Source: Candidatus Rokuibacteriota bacterium (GTDB taxonomy: Bacteria; Methylomirabilota; Methylomirabilia; Rokubacteriales; CSP1-6). From it: a DNA stretch of 34,689 nt. Position numbers and translations under genes: made by a program. The stretch covers positions 1-34,689 of the forward strand of contig QHSQ01000127.1 in NCBI GenBank assembly GCA_003221615.1. Reading direction: 5' to 3'. The notes under the pieces are model-generated. The model searched no databases, was not told where the DNA came from, and saw only the letters and a list, made by a program, of their open reading frames with translations. Below, piece after piece: positions 25,497 to 33,769 of this stretch. How positions within the stretch are numbered: the stretch's first letter is position 1; each line of letters starts with the position of its first letter.

Positions 25497-27287
25497 TCAG
25501 GCGCTTCGCGCCGAGCGGAAGGTGCCGGCCGACTGCTTGGTGGCGGCCGACTGCTTGAGGCTCAGTGTCAGCTCGTACTTCTTCTCGGTGTTCGGATCCG
25601 GATTGAAGACCGCCACCCACAAGGTCGCGTAGTCCCGCCCGAGCCCCGGCACCGACGTCCCCTCCGGGAAGAGCCGTAGGATTTCCGACTTGAGATCCGC
25701 CCGTCCGACAGGAGGCATCGTCATCAGCCACGCGTGATCGGAGTCGCTGCGCCCGTCCGCCAGCTTCACGTCGATGGACCGCGGCTCGCGCAGATCGGCG
25801 GCGATCGCGAAGAAGCGCGCGGTGATCGGCGCCACGACGACCGGGAAGCGATGGTCCGCGAAGCGCTGTCGTTCCTGGGTCAGCCGCTGGGAGTTGTGCT
25901 CGGGATCGCCGATCCGGTTGCTCGGATGCGTGAAAATTCGCGTCTCGGTCGTCGACTCGAGAATCCGCGCGTGGGTCCAGAGACCGGGCTCGGGCACGGC
26001 GGCGAGCAGCACGCTCTTGACGAACTCCGGGTAGATCTCCTGCAGTCGCCCTTCGCTCACGAGAACGTTGTACAGGTGGGCGCCGACCGACTTCGGCCCG
26101 CTGCCGGAGCCCGGCTGGAACGTCTTCAGGCTGTTCAGCGCCTTGTTGACGAAACCCGAGAACCGGTGCTCGATGTGATCGAGCAGGATCGAGTAGCCGT
26201 AGGCGAGAAGGCCTTCCTCGTAGTCCGTGCTCTTCTGGATCGGCACGCTGAGGACGTAGTTGTACTTGCCGAGCTCTTCTTTCACCGCGTCGTTGAAGGA
26301 AAGCGTGCCCTTCCAGCTCGTCCAGCGCGCCCACGCCGAAACCCACCACTGCGCCGCCTCGTCCGGCGTCCCCTGCTCGGCCGGCTGGGACTGGGGCGCG
26401 GACTCGCGCGGCGGCGTCGCGTCGCGCGGCTCCATGATGATGTTGCGCGCGGGAGCAACCTCTCGCGGCTGCGGCTCCGTGATGATGTTCCTGGTCGGCC
26501 CGGGCTCACGCGGCTCGGTGATGAGGTTTCTCGAGGGAGCGCCGGTGGGGACCGACGCCGACGTCGGAGCGTGAGCAGCCGCTGCGGGCCGCGGCGCGGG
26601 CTCCTTCGCCGCGGCCGGGGCGGCCCGCGATGCCGCGGGTGCGGATGCACCGATCGCGAGCTTGCCGCGCGCCGCCGCAACCGCCAGGGTTCGCCCAAAC
26701 GACTGCGTCACCGCCTCGTCCAGGACCGCGAACTTTTCGTCGTCGAGTGCGTCGCGCCCCTCAATGATCGACAGCAGCGCGGCGAATGACGGGATGCTCT
26801 CCAGGAAGGCCGGCGCGTTCTCGGTATCGAACGCCTTGGGGTCCTGGGCGGCCTGACGGATCTCCTTCGCCTTCGTCAGGCACTGGACCAGCGCCGCGAA
26901 GTTGGGACCGTCCATATGGGTAACCGTCAGGACCCGATCCAGGACCGCCATGACCCGGGCACGCGCCTCGGATAGGGCCGCCTTTTTTTCTTCGGCCGCC
27001 AGAGCCTGGGCGACGGTCTGGAGCACGGGCTCGAGCGCTTTGATGCTGTCGATCTCCGATATCGCCGGCACATTGACCGAGAGCGAGCGAGCTGCCTCCA
27101 GCACGCGGTGACGGACGTCGACGAAGTCCGTGCGGATCTTGGCGATTTCATCGACGAGCGTCTCGGGCGGCAGGGTCCCGGAGGCCTGAAGCTGCTGGGT
27201 TGCCTGGGTGAGGGTTGCGGCAAGTGTCGTGAACCGTTCACTCAGTGCTGCCAGACGCTTGCCCAAGTCCTCGAGGTTCAGAGCCAT
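25497..27287 (-). CDS. 596-residue protein of unknown function with repeated linker motif
   Basis: No family recognised. Residues 1-210 are largely helical with coiled-coil character (LGKRLAALSERFTTLAATLT, then KKAALSEARARVMAVLDRVL). Residues about 212-312 are a disordered Ala/Pro-rich linker containing three copies of a motif [STA]RN[LI]I[TM]EP at 252-260, 265-273 and 280-288. From about 313 a globular domain begins with a Trp-rich segment (QWWVSAWARWTSWKG) and ends near residue 585 in a beta-rich pattern (YATLWVAVFNPDPNTEKKYE). There is no signal peptide or membrane helix, so it is presumably cytoplasmic. No good ribosome site precedes the ATG at 27287. Coding character is clear from length, codon usage and domain layout. 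The converging coiled-coil gene may be unrelated. Confidence 0.75.
   Translation of the reverse strand: MALNLEDLGKRLAALSERFTTLAATLTQATQQLQASGTLPPETLVDEIAKIRTDFVDVRHRVLEAARSLSVNVPAISEIDSIKALEPVLQTVAQALAAEEKKAALSEARARVMAVLDRVLTVTHMDGPNFAALVQCLTKAKEIRQAAQDPKAFDTENAPAFLESIPSFAALLSIIEGRDALDDEKFAVLDEAVTQSFGRTLAVAAARGKLAIGASAPAASRAAPAAAKEPAPRPAAAAHAPTSASVPTGAPSRNLITEPREPGPTRNIITEPQPREVAPARNIIMEPRDATPPRESAPQSQPAEQGTPDEAAQWWVSAWARWTSWKGTLSFNDAVKEELGKYNYVLSVPIQKSTDYEEGLLAYGYSILLDHIEHRFSGFVNKALNSLKTFQPGSGSGPKSVGAHLYNVLVSEGRLQEIYPEFVKSVLLAAVPEPGLWTHARILESTTETRIFTHPSNRIGDPEHNSQRLTQERQRFADHRFPVVVAPITARFFAIAADLREPRSIDVKLADGRSDSDHAWLMTMPPVGRADLKSEILRLFPEGTSVPGLGRDYATLWVAVFNPDPNTEKKYELTLSLKQSAATKQSAGTFRSARSA
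26424..26534 (-). repeat. Three tandem-like copies of an RNIITEP-type motif within the coding sequence
   Basis: The linker of the 596-residue protein contains SRNLITEPR, TRNIITEPQ and ARNIIMEPR, spaced 13 and 15 residues apart by variable Pro-rich sequence. The core is conserved while the spacers vary, which is what a repeated short binding motif would show. The DNA copies are similar but not identical. Confidence 0.7.
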
Positions 27288-27403
27288 GGGGTGAACTCGA
27301 TTCTAACGCGGGGGTCCCGGGACCTGTCAAAAACAGGCGGATGCCCCCAAGCGCCCCGGAAGGGCCGGGTTTTATCGTGCTTCCGCGGTGATAGACTCCT
27401 GGC

Positions 27404-28594
27404 GTGGCGCACCCTCTGGAAGGCATCGTCGTCGCCGATCTCACCCAGAACGTTGCCGGGCCCTTCTGCACCCAAACCCTCGGCGATATGGGCGCCGAGG
27501 TCATCAAGATCGAGCGGCCCGGCCGCGGGGACGACGCGAGAGCGTGGGCGCCGCCCTACTGGGGCCGGGAGAGCGCCACCTTCATCTCGTTGAATCGCAA
27601 CAAGAAGAGCCTCGCCCTCGACCTCAAGTCCCCGGGCGGGCTCGAGGTCCTGCACCGACTCGTCGGCCGCGCCGATGTTTTCGTCCAGAGCCTCCGTCCG
27701 GGGGCGATCGACGAGCTCGGGCTCGACTTCGCGGGCGCAAGCCGAATAAATCCACGGATCGTCTACTGTTCCGTCACCGCGTTCGGAGCGCGTGGGCCAC
27801 TGAGCCGCCTGCCCGGGTACGACCCATTGATGCAGGCCTACAGCGGCTTGATGTCCGTGAATGGTCACCCGGACCAGGAGCCGGCCCGCGTGGGGACATC
27901 GATCGTCGACATGGGCACCGGGATGTGGGCGGCGCTGGGCGTCGTCGCCGCGCTTCGCCAGCGCGACACGACCGGGCGCGCCATCGAGGTCACGACTGCG
28001 CTTTTCGAGACCGCGCTGATGTGGATGTCGTATCACGCGATGGGCTACCTCGCCTCGGGCGCCGTGCCTCAGCCGCAGGGCTCGGGGACGGCGATGATCG
28101 CCCCCTATCAGGCCTTCCCCACCGCCGACGGTTTCGCGATGATCGGCGCGGCGTCCGACGCGTTGTTCGCCCGGCTGGCGGCGGCGCTCGGCTGCCCCGA
28201 GATGGTCGAGGACGCGAGGTTCAAGGACAACCCCGCGCGCGTGAGCAACCGGGTGGCGCTCGTCGCGGCGCTCTCCGCCCGCACGCGGGAGCGCAAGGCG
28301 GCCGAGCTCGTCGAGGCGCTTCGCGTCGCCGGGGTGCCGGCGGCGCCGATCCTCAGCGTGGATCAGATGCTGCAGGAGCCGCAGACGCGCGAGAGCGGCG
28401 TGATCGTCGGCGCGCCCCATCCCCGCCTGCCCGACTACCGGAGCATCGGCTTGCCGCTCACGTGGGACGGCGTTCGGCCGGCCGTGCGTCGCGTCCCCCC
28501 GCTCCTCGGGGAGCACAGCGGCGACGTCCTCACCTGGCTCGGTTACACGCTCGACGATGTGCGGAGCCTCAAGGGAAAAGGCGTCATCCAGTGA
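27404..28594 (+). CDS. CaiB/BaiF-family CoA-transferase
   Basis: This 396-residue class III CoA-transferase moves CoA from one acid thioester to another. The family landmarks are VADLTQNVAGPFCTQTLGDM, GAEVIKIERPGRGDD and SLNRNKKSLALDLKSP. The catalytic aspartate is Asp169 in SIVDMGTG, the same number as in formyl-CoA transferase. Glycine-rich GVIVGAPHPRLP and the C-terminal helix follow. GTG 27404 gives the usual family N-terminus (VAHPLEGIVVADL). The stop overlaps the start of an enoyl-CoA hydratase gene (GTGA), and an acyl-CoA dehydrogenase follows, so it probably activates the acid entering this short beta-oxidation-like path. The acid is not known. Confidence 0.92.
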   Translation: MAHPLEGIVVADLTQNVAGPFCTQTLGDMGAEVIKIERPGRGDDARAWAPPYWGRESATFISLNRNKKSLALDLKSPGGLEVLHRLVGRADVFVQSLRPGAIDELGLDFAGASRINPRIVYCSVTAFGARGPLSRLPGYDPLMQAYSGLMSVNGHPDQEPARVGTSIVDMGTGMWAALGVVAALRQRDTTGRAIEVTTALFETALMWMSYHAMGYLASGAVPQPQGSGTAMIAPYQAFPTADGFAMIGAASDALFARLAAALGCPEMVEDARFKDNPARVSNRVALVAALSARTRERKAAELVEALRVAGVPAAPILSVDQMLQEPQTRESGVIVGAPHPRLPDYRSIGLPLTWDGVRPAVRRVPPLLGEHSGDVLTWLGYTLDDVRSLKGKGVIQ

Positions 28595-29382
28595 CGAGCT
28601 TCCGCCATCTCCTGGTCACTCGCTCGGACGACGCGCGCGTCGTCACGGTGACCCTGAACCGTCCCGAGCAGATGAACGCGATGAACACCGCGATGGGTGA
28701 AGACCTGCTCGCCTGCTTCGATGGCTTCCAGCGCGATGCGGACGTGCGCGCGATCGTGTTCACCGGCGCGGGCGACCGGGCGTTCTGCGCCGGCGGTGAT
28801 CTCAAGGAGCGCAACGCCATGACCGACGAGGCGTGGCGCGCGCAGCACGTGATCTTCGAGCACGCGGCATTCCGCGTGCTGCGGTGTCCGGTGCCGGTGA
28901 TCGCGGCGGTCGAAGGATTCGCGCTCGCGGGCGGCTGCGAGCTCGCCATCCTCTCGGACTTCATCGTCGCCGGCGACACGGCGGTCTTTGGCGTGCCGGA
29001 GACGACGCTCGGCATCTTTCCGGGTATCGGCGGCACGCAGCTCTTGCCGCGGATCGTGGGCACGCCGCTGGCCAAGGAGCTGATCTTCACGGGGCGCCGG
29101 ATGAAGGCCGACGAGGCCAAGGCGGCCGGGTTGATCAACCACCTCGTGCCGGCGGGCCAGGCGCGCGCGACCGCGACCCAGATCGCCGCGACGATCGCGA
29201 AGAACGGTCCGATCGCGGTGCGCCAGGCCAAGAAGGCCATCGCCTACGGCGCCGAGACGGACCTCGACACCGCGATGATCCTCGCGATCGAGGCCTATAA
29301 TGCGACGGTCGTGACCGAGGACCGCCTCGAGGGCGTCCGCGCCTTCAACGAGAAGCGGAAACCCGAGTTCAAGGGGAAGTGA
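28591..29382 (+). CDS. Enoyl-CoA hydratase
   Basis: This 263-residue crotonase-family enzyme has both catalytic glutamates in place (GGCELAILSDF and FGVPETTLG) and the oxyanion motifs FCAGGDLKE and EGFALAGG. It is therefore a likely true hydratase, unlike the copy at 5182. The GTG at 28591 overlaps the CoA-transferase stop. The C-terminal EDRLEGVRAFNEKRKPEFKGK is the usual hydratase ending. It is followed after 2 bases by an acyl-CoA dehydrogenase gene. Confidence 0.93.
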   Translation: MTSFRHLLVTRSDDARVVTVTLNRPEQMNAMNTAMGEDLLACFDGFQRDADVRAIVFTGAGDRAFCAGGDLKERNAMTDEAWRAQHVIFEHAAFRVLRCPVPVIAAVEGFALAGGCELAILSDFIVAGDTAVFGVPETTLGIFPGIGGTQLLPRIVGTPLAKELIFTGRRMKADEAKAAGLINHLVPAGQARATATQIAATIAKNGPIAVRQAKKAIAYGAETDLDTAMILAIEAYNATVVTEDRLEGVRAFNEKRKPEFKGK

Positions 29383-29384
29383 CG

Positions 29385-30551
29385 ATGGCCTCGATCGAGC
29401 TGTCGCTGACGGACGAGCAGCGCGCGCTCCGCGCGGGCGTGCTGGAGATCTGCAAGCGGTATCCCGGCGAGTACTGGCGCGACCTCGACGCCCGCCGCGA
29501 GTACCCCGAGAAGTTCGTGACCGAGCTCACCGAGGCGGGCTATCTGGCGGCGCTGATCCCGCCGGAATACGGCGGCGCGGGGCTCGGCATTCGCGAGGGC
29601 GGGCTGATCCTCGAGACGATCAACTACTCGGGGGGGAACGCCGGTGCCTGCCACGCCCAGATGTACATCATGGGGACCGTGCTGCGGCACGGCTCCGAGG
29701 CGCAGAAGCGCGAGTACCTGCCGAAGATTGCGACGGGCGCGTTGCGACTCCAGGCGTTCGGCGTCACCGAGCCGAACTCGGGCTCCGATACGACGAAGCT
29801 TCAGACGACGGCAATCCGCACGGGCGATCGCTACGTCGTCAACGGCCAGAAGATCTTCATCTCGCGCGTGCTCCAGTCCGATCTGATGCTGCTCCTGGCG
29901 CGGACGACTGCGGTGAACCAGGTCAAGCGCCGGACCGATGGCCTGTCGGTCTTCCTGATCGACATCCGCGACCTGAAGGGATTCGAGGTCCGGCCGCTCC
30001 GGATGATGATGAACCACTCGACGAACGCGCTGTTCTTCGACAACGTCGAGATCCCGGCCACGAGCCTGATCGGCGAGGAAGGCAAGGGCTTCCACTACAT
30101 CCTGGACGGGATGAACGCCGAGCGCATCCTGGTCGCCTCGGACTCGCTCGGCGACGCGCGCTGGTTCATCGAGAAGGCCGTCGCGTACTCGAACCAGCGC
30201 GTGATCTTCGGCCGGCCCATCGGCGCCAACCAGGGCGTGCAGTTCGCGATCTCGCGCTCGCACATCTCCACCGACGCGGCGCAGCTGATGCGCGACAAGG
30301 CCGCGGCGCTCTTCGACGCGGGCCAGCCGTGCGGGGGCGAGGCCAACATGGCGAAGTTCCTCGGCGCCGAGGCGGCCTGGGAAGCCGGGAACGCGTGCAT
30401 CGACTGTCACGGTGGCTACGGGTACGCCGAGGAGTACGACGTCGAGCGGAAGTTCCGGGAGTGTCGTCTCTACAAGACGGCGCCGATCAACAACAACCTC
30501 ATCCTCGCCTACGTCGGCGAGCACGTGCTGGGGATGCCGAGAAGCTATTGA
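29385..30551 (+). CDS. Acyl-CoA dehydrogenase
   Basis: This 388-residue FAD-dependent dehydrogenase oxidises an acyl-CoA to an enoyl-CoA for the hydratase encoded just upstream. ATG 29385 has AAGGGGA 7 bases upstream; GTG 29379 overlapping the previous stop is an alternative. Typical parts are IPPEYGGAGLG, FGVTEPNSGSDTTKLQTTA (flavin loop), RPLRMMMNHSTNALFFDNV, and GGYGYAEEYDVERKFRECRL near the C-terminus. Unlike the protein at 18122, it has the standard TEPNSGSD flavin motif. Electrons would pass to an electron-transfer flavoprotein that is not encoded in this window. Confidence 0.93.
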   Translation: MASIELSLTDEQRALRAGVLEICKRYPGEYWRDLDARREYPEKFVTELTEAGYLAALIPPEYGGAGLGIREGGLILETINYSGGNAGACHAQMYIMGTVLRHGSEAQKREYLPKIATGALRLQAFGVTEPNSGSDTTKLQTTAIRTGDRYVVNGQKIFISRVLQSDLMLLLARTTAVNQVKRRTDGLSVFLIDIRDLKGFEVRPLRMMMNHSTNALFFDNVEIPATSLIGEEGKGFHYILDGMNAERILVASDSLGDARWFIEKAVAYSNQRVIFGRPIGANQGVQFAISRSHISTDAAQLMRDKAAALFDAGQPCGGEANMAKFLGAEAAWEAGNACIDCHGGYGYAEEYDVERKFRECRLYKTAPINNNLILAYVGEHVLGMPRSY

Positions 30552-30563
30552 TTCAGATCGGGG

Positions 30564-30579
30564 GGAGCGGCGCCGCTCC
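30564..30579. repeat. Perfect 16-base palindrome after the acyl-CoA dehydrogenase gene
   Basis: GGAGCGGCGCCGCTCC is fully symmetric and is preceded by GATCGGGGG. The start of the next hairpin (30635) repeats almost the same words (GATTGGGGGGAGC), giving a direct repeat of hairpin-starting sequence about 78 bases apart. Confidence 0.55.
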
Positions 30580-30634
30580 GCGGGGACCCAGGGCGTCGAG
30601 TCGGGGCCGTTGCCGCCGCGCGAATTTGATTGAA

Positions 30635-30664
30635 GATTGGGGGGAGCTCAGCGCTCCCCCAATC
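30635..30664. terminator. Bidirectional hairpin terminator between acyl-CoA dehydrogenase and dps
   Basis: GATTGGGGGGAGC (30635-30647) pairs with GCTCCCCCAATC (30653-30664) through a 5-base loop, with one bulged G. It lies between the converging acd (+) and dps (-) genes. A clean T-run is lacking on the + side. On the - side the stem is followed by a T/A-richer stretch (TTCAATCAAATT). Confidence 0.55.
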
Positions 30665-30683
30665 CCCCCACCGAGAGGTGACG

Positions 30684-31181
30684 CTAGCGGGAGCGACCGG
30701 AGGATTTGCCGTCCAGGAACGAGCGGAGCATCCACGCCATCTTCTCGTGCTCTTCCATCAAGCCCGTGAGAAAGTCGTTCGTGCCCATGTCGTGAAACTT
30801 GCTTGCCGTGGCGTCCGCGTCGGCGCGTAGCTGACGGATGAGTGCCTCGTGGTCGGCCAGGAGATTCTCGAGCATGTCCTCGGCGCTCGGGTACTGCCCG
30901 GGATGCTCCTTGAGTCGCGCCGCCTCCACGAACTCGCCGAGCGTCGCGACCGAGTGGCCGCCGAGCGTACGCGCGCGCTCGGCCACGTCGTCGACGAAGT
31001 CGTCGATCGCCTCGTACTGCTCGCCGAAGAACTTGTGCAGGTCATTGAACTGGGGACCGACGACGTTCCAGTGATAGTTGCGGGTCTTCGTATACAGCAC
31101 GTACTCGTCGGCGAGTAGTGCGTTGAGGATCTTGACCACGCCCGCGCGGTCTTTGTCGTTGATACCGAGATTGGGATTCAT
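30684..31181 (-). CDS. dps: Dps-family ferritin-like DNA-protection protein
   Basis: This 165-residue four-helix ferritin-like protein forms dodecamers that oxidise and store iron and can bind DNA. The inter-subunit ferroxidase site is visible in NYHWNVVGPQFNDLHKFF (two His) and EQYEAIDDFVDDVAER (Asp and Glu ligands). AGGAGG lies 6 bases before the ATG, the strongest ribosome site in this part of the window. The Arg/Ser/Lys-rich C-terminus (DGKSSGRSR) could contact DNA. It is a single-gene unit with a hairpin terminator behind it, expected to be induced under oxidative or starvation stress. Confidence 0.93.
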   Translation of the reverse strand: MNPNLGINDKDRAGVVKILNALLADEYVLYTKTRNYHWNVVGPQFNDLHKFFGEQYEAIDDFVDDVAERARTLGGHSVATLGEFVEAARLKEHPGQYPSAEDMLENLLADHEALIRQLRADADATASKFHDMGTNDFLTGLMEEHEKMAWMLRSFLDGKSSGRSR

Positions 31182-31276
31182 CGGGACCTCCTCTACCTAG
31201 GATGCCGGCCGCCGCTCGATGGGTTCGCCTTCCACCATGCTACAGTTCTCCACATCCCGGAGGTCTGGAGGATGCC

Positions 31277-32230
31277 ATGAAGCTGCCGGCGCGTGTCACG
31301 ATTTGTGAGGTGGGGACCCGGGATGGGTTCCAGATCGAGCCCGACTTCATTCCGACCGAGCAGAAGGTCGAGGTCGTGAATCTCCTGTCGGACGCGGGCG
31401 TGCCCCGGATCGAGGTGACCTCGTTCGTCCACCCGAAGGTGGTCCCCCAGCTGCGCGACGCTGAGCAGGTCATGGCGCGCATCGCGCGGCGGCCGGGCAC
31501 GCGCTATGCGGCGCTCGTTCCCAACGACAAGGGTGCCGTGCGCGCCCTCGACGCCGGCGTCGACGCGATTCACACGGTCGTCTCGGCCAGCGAAAGCCAC
31601 AACCTCGCCAACGTGAACATGACGATCGCCGAGTCGATGGAGAAGCTGCGGGCCGTCATGCAGGTCGCCGAGCGCGCGAAGGTCGCGGTGGCGTGCGGCA
31701 TCTCCACGTCGTTCGGCTGCCCGTTCGAAGGCGACGTGCCGCTGGCGCAGCTCGAAAGCGTGGTGCGGCGCCTCACCGACATGGGCGCGCGCGCGGTCGG
31801 CCTGGCCGACACCACGGGCATGGCGAACCCTCGTCAGGTCGCGCGCGTCCTCGAGCACCTCACGCCGAAGTTCCCGGGGATCGAGTGGACCTTGCACACG
31901 CACGACACGCGCGCGATGGCGATCCCGAACATTTTGGCCGCCATGGAGTACGGGGTCACGAACCTCGACGGCTCGATCGGCGGCCTCGGCGGCTGCCCGT
32001 TCGCCCCGGGCGCGTCGGGCAACGTCTGCAGCGAGGATCTGGTGCACTGTCTGGCTGCGATGGGCGTCGAGACCGGGATCGATCTCGACCGTCTGATCGC
32101 GGTCTCGCGCCGGGTGCAGGAGATCATCGGCCGCGCGCTCCCCGGTCAGATCGTCAAGGCGGGGAAGTCGACGCGGCGCTACCCGGTGCCCGACACCGTC
32201 GCGGGTCGCGTCCCGGCTGCCCGCGCGTGA
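31277..32230 (+). CDS. Hydroxymethylglutaryl-CoA lyase family protein
   Basis: This 317-residue TIM-barrel aldolase cleaves HMG-CoA or a related 3-hydroxy-3-methylacyl-CoA to acetyl-CoA and a ketoacid. The catalytic Arg-Asp pair is in GTRDGFQ, metal-binding His residues are in HTHDTRAMAIPN, and the catalytic Cys is in GGLGGCPFAPGASGN, the signature loop of the family. GGAGG (31267-31271) lies 5 bases before the ATG, so the longer upstream frame is not used. The C-terminal AGKSTRRYPVP is slightly longer than in typical lyases. It overlaps the O-methyltransferase gene (GTGA). It could complete degradation of a leucine-like or itaconate/citramalate-like acid by the CoA-dependent genes upstream (inference). 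Confidence 0.92.
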   Translation: MKLPARVTICEVGTRDGFQIEPDFIPTEQKVEVVNLLSDAGVPRIEVTSFVHPKVVPQLRDAEQVMARIARRPGTRYAALVPNDKGAVRALDAGVDAIHTVVSASESHNLANVNMTIAESMEKLRAVMQVAERAKVAVACGISTSFGCPFEGDVPLAQLESVVRRLTDMGARAVGLADTTGMANPRQVARVLEHLTPKFPGIEWTLHTHDTRAMAIPNILAAMEYGVTNLDGSIGGLGGCPFAPGASGNVCSEDLVHCLAAMGVETGIDLDRLIAVSRRVQEIIGRALPGQIVKAGKSTRRYPVPDTVAGRVPAARA

Positions 32231-32784
32231 CGAAGCAGGCGCGCCGGATGCTGGCGCTGATGGACCGGGCCACCACCTCCTGGCACATCCCGAACGTGGG
32301 GCGGGCCAAGGGACGCGTGCTGCGCCGGCTGCTCGACCGCCACCGGCCCACGCGCGCGATCGAGCTCGGGTCCTTGCTCGGCTACTCGGCGATCCTGATC
32401 GCCGGCTCGATGCCGCCGCGCGGACGGCTGACGTGCATCGAGGCGAACCCGTTCCTGGCGTACCTGGTGCGCGCGAACGCCGCCGAGGCCGGCCTGGCCC
32501 GGCGGGTGAAAGTGGTCGCCGGCGACGCGCTGCGGGTGATCCCGCTGCTGCCCGGCCGCTTCGACTTCGCCTTCATCGACGCCGAGAAAGAAGACTATCT
32601 CGACTACCTCCGACAGCTCGAGCCCAAGCTCGTGCCCGGCGCGGTGATCGTCGCCGACAACACGGGCATCGCGCGCCGCGAGGTGGCGCCCTATCTCGAG
32701 TACGTCCGGACCGGCGGTCGCTACGATAGTCGCGGCTATGACTTCGACGACGACGCGATGGAGGTCTCCATCCTCCGTCGCTGA
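32227..32784 (+). CDS. SAM-dependent O-methyltransferase-like protein
   Basis: This 185-residue protein has the class I methyltransferase fold of the catechol/caffeoyl-CoA O-methyltransferase type. The SAM motif is IELGSLLGYSAILIA, the acidic motif is TCIEANPF, and the metal/catalytic region is FDFAFIDAEKEDYLDYL with a later VIVADNTG. It is some 30 residues shorter than usual at the N-terminus. The GTG at 32227 overlaps the HMG-CoA lyase stop. Its last 49 bases overlap the end of the converging citrate synthase gene, a long tail-to-tail overlap. The substrate is unknown; aromatic diols are typical for the family. Confidence 0.85.
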   Translation: MTKQARRMLALMDRATTSWHIPNVGRAKGRVLRRLLDRHRPTRAIELGSLLGYSAILIAGSMPPRGRLTCIEANPFLAYLVRANAAEAGLARRVKVVAGDALRVIPLLPGRFDFAFIDAEKEDYLDYLRQLEPKLVPGAVIVADNTGIARREVAPYLEYVRTGGRYDSRGYDFDDDAMEVSILRR

Positions 32785-33707
32785 TCGGCCGCGAGCGGCC
32801 GCGGCGCGGAGCCGATGTAGTCGGCGCGCGGCCGGATGAGCCGGTTGTCGGCGTACTGCTCGAGCGCGTGGGCGCACCAGCCCGCGATCCGCCCCACCGC
32901 GAAGATCGACGTGCAGAAGTCCGGCGGGATCCCGAGCGCGTCGTAGACCACGGCCGAGAAGAAGTCGACGTTCACCGGCAAGGTCGTGCGGGCCCGCATC
33001 GCGTCGTAGACCCGCTCGGCCACCTCGAAGAGCTGCTGCCGGCCGGTCGCCTCGGCCATCGACTTCGCCATCCCGCGGAGCACCCGGGCCCGCGCGTCGT
33101 CCACGCGATACACGCGATGACCGAAGCCGGGCACGCGCACTCGCGGATTGCCGCGCTCGTGCTTGGACAGTCCGGCCCGCGCCCCGAGACGCGCCTCGAT
33201 GTAGCTCTCGGCGCGCGACGGCTCGCCGATCTCGAGCAGCATCGCCAGAACGTCCTCGTTGGCGCCGCCGTGCCGCGGGCCCTTGAGCGTCGCGACCGCG
33301 GCCACGATGGCGGCGTGCAGGTCGGTCAAGGTGGCGACGCCGACTCGAGCCGCGAACGTCGACGCGTTCAGCTCGTGATCGGCGTGAAGCGTGAGCACCA
33401 GGTCCAGGACCCGCGCGACCTCACGCGATGGTGCCCGGCCCTCGAGGAGCTCCAGGAAGTACGCTGCGTGCGACGTGGCGGCCGCGGTGCTCACGGCGGC
33501 GCGGCCGGTGCGGATCCGCTGCCAGGCGGCGACCGTCTCCGGCACCAAAGTCATCAGGCGAAACGCCTTCGCGAGGTTGGCGTCGGGCTCGTTCGAGCGC
33601 GCGTCCGGATCGCGCGTCGCGGCCAGCGACACCGCCGTCCGCAGGGCGTCGAGCGGGTGCGCATCGTGTGGAAGGGTCTGGAGCAGATCGGCGACGGCAG
33701 GGGGCAA
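32736..33707 (-). CDS. Citrate synthase family protein, N-terminally truncated
   Basis: A 323-residue frame covering the C-terminal four-fifths of citrate/methylcitrate synthase. The three catalytic residues are present: His146 (GPRHGGANED), His197 (PGFGHRVYR) and Asp248 (PVNVDFF). SIFAVGRIAGWCAHALEQ and RLIRPRADYIG also match the family. The usual first 60-90 residues are missing. The only accepted start is TTG 33707, yet the frame stays open and citrate-synthase-like (STELPSAAESARFASRLQAA) to a stop at 33798-33800, with no ATG, GTG or TTG. So the 5' end looks lost, or an unusual start is used. A TATAAT on the - strand (33787-33792) lies just upstream, overlapping phased repeats. Its stop region overlaps the O-methyltransferase gene. 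It may be a relic or an active shortened enzyme. Confidence 0.8.
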   Translation of the reverse strand: MPPAVADLLQTLPHDAHPLDALRTAVSLAATRDPDARSNEPDANLAKAFRLMTLVPETVAAWQRIRTGRAAVSTAAATSHAAYFLELLEGRAPSREVARVLDLVLTLHADHELNASTFAARVGVATLTDLHAAIVAAVATLKGPRHGGANEDVLAMLLEIGEPSRAESYIEARLGARAGLSKHERGNPRVRVPGFGHRVYRVDDARARVLRGMAKSMAEATGRQQLFEVAERVYDAMRARTTLPVNVDFFSAVVYDALGIPPDFCTSIFAVGRIAGWCAHALEQYADNRLIRPRADYIGSAPRPLAADQRRRMETSIASSSKS

Positions 33708-33769
33708 ACCGCGCGCCGCCTGGAGCCGTGACGCGAACCGGGCCGACTCGGCGGCGGACGGCAGCTCCG

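Noticed and set aside
31202-31276. Upstream extension of the HMG-CoA lyase frame
   Set aside because: No family similarity; a well-placed GGAGG precedes ATG 31277.
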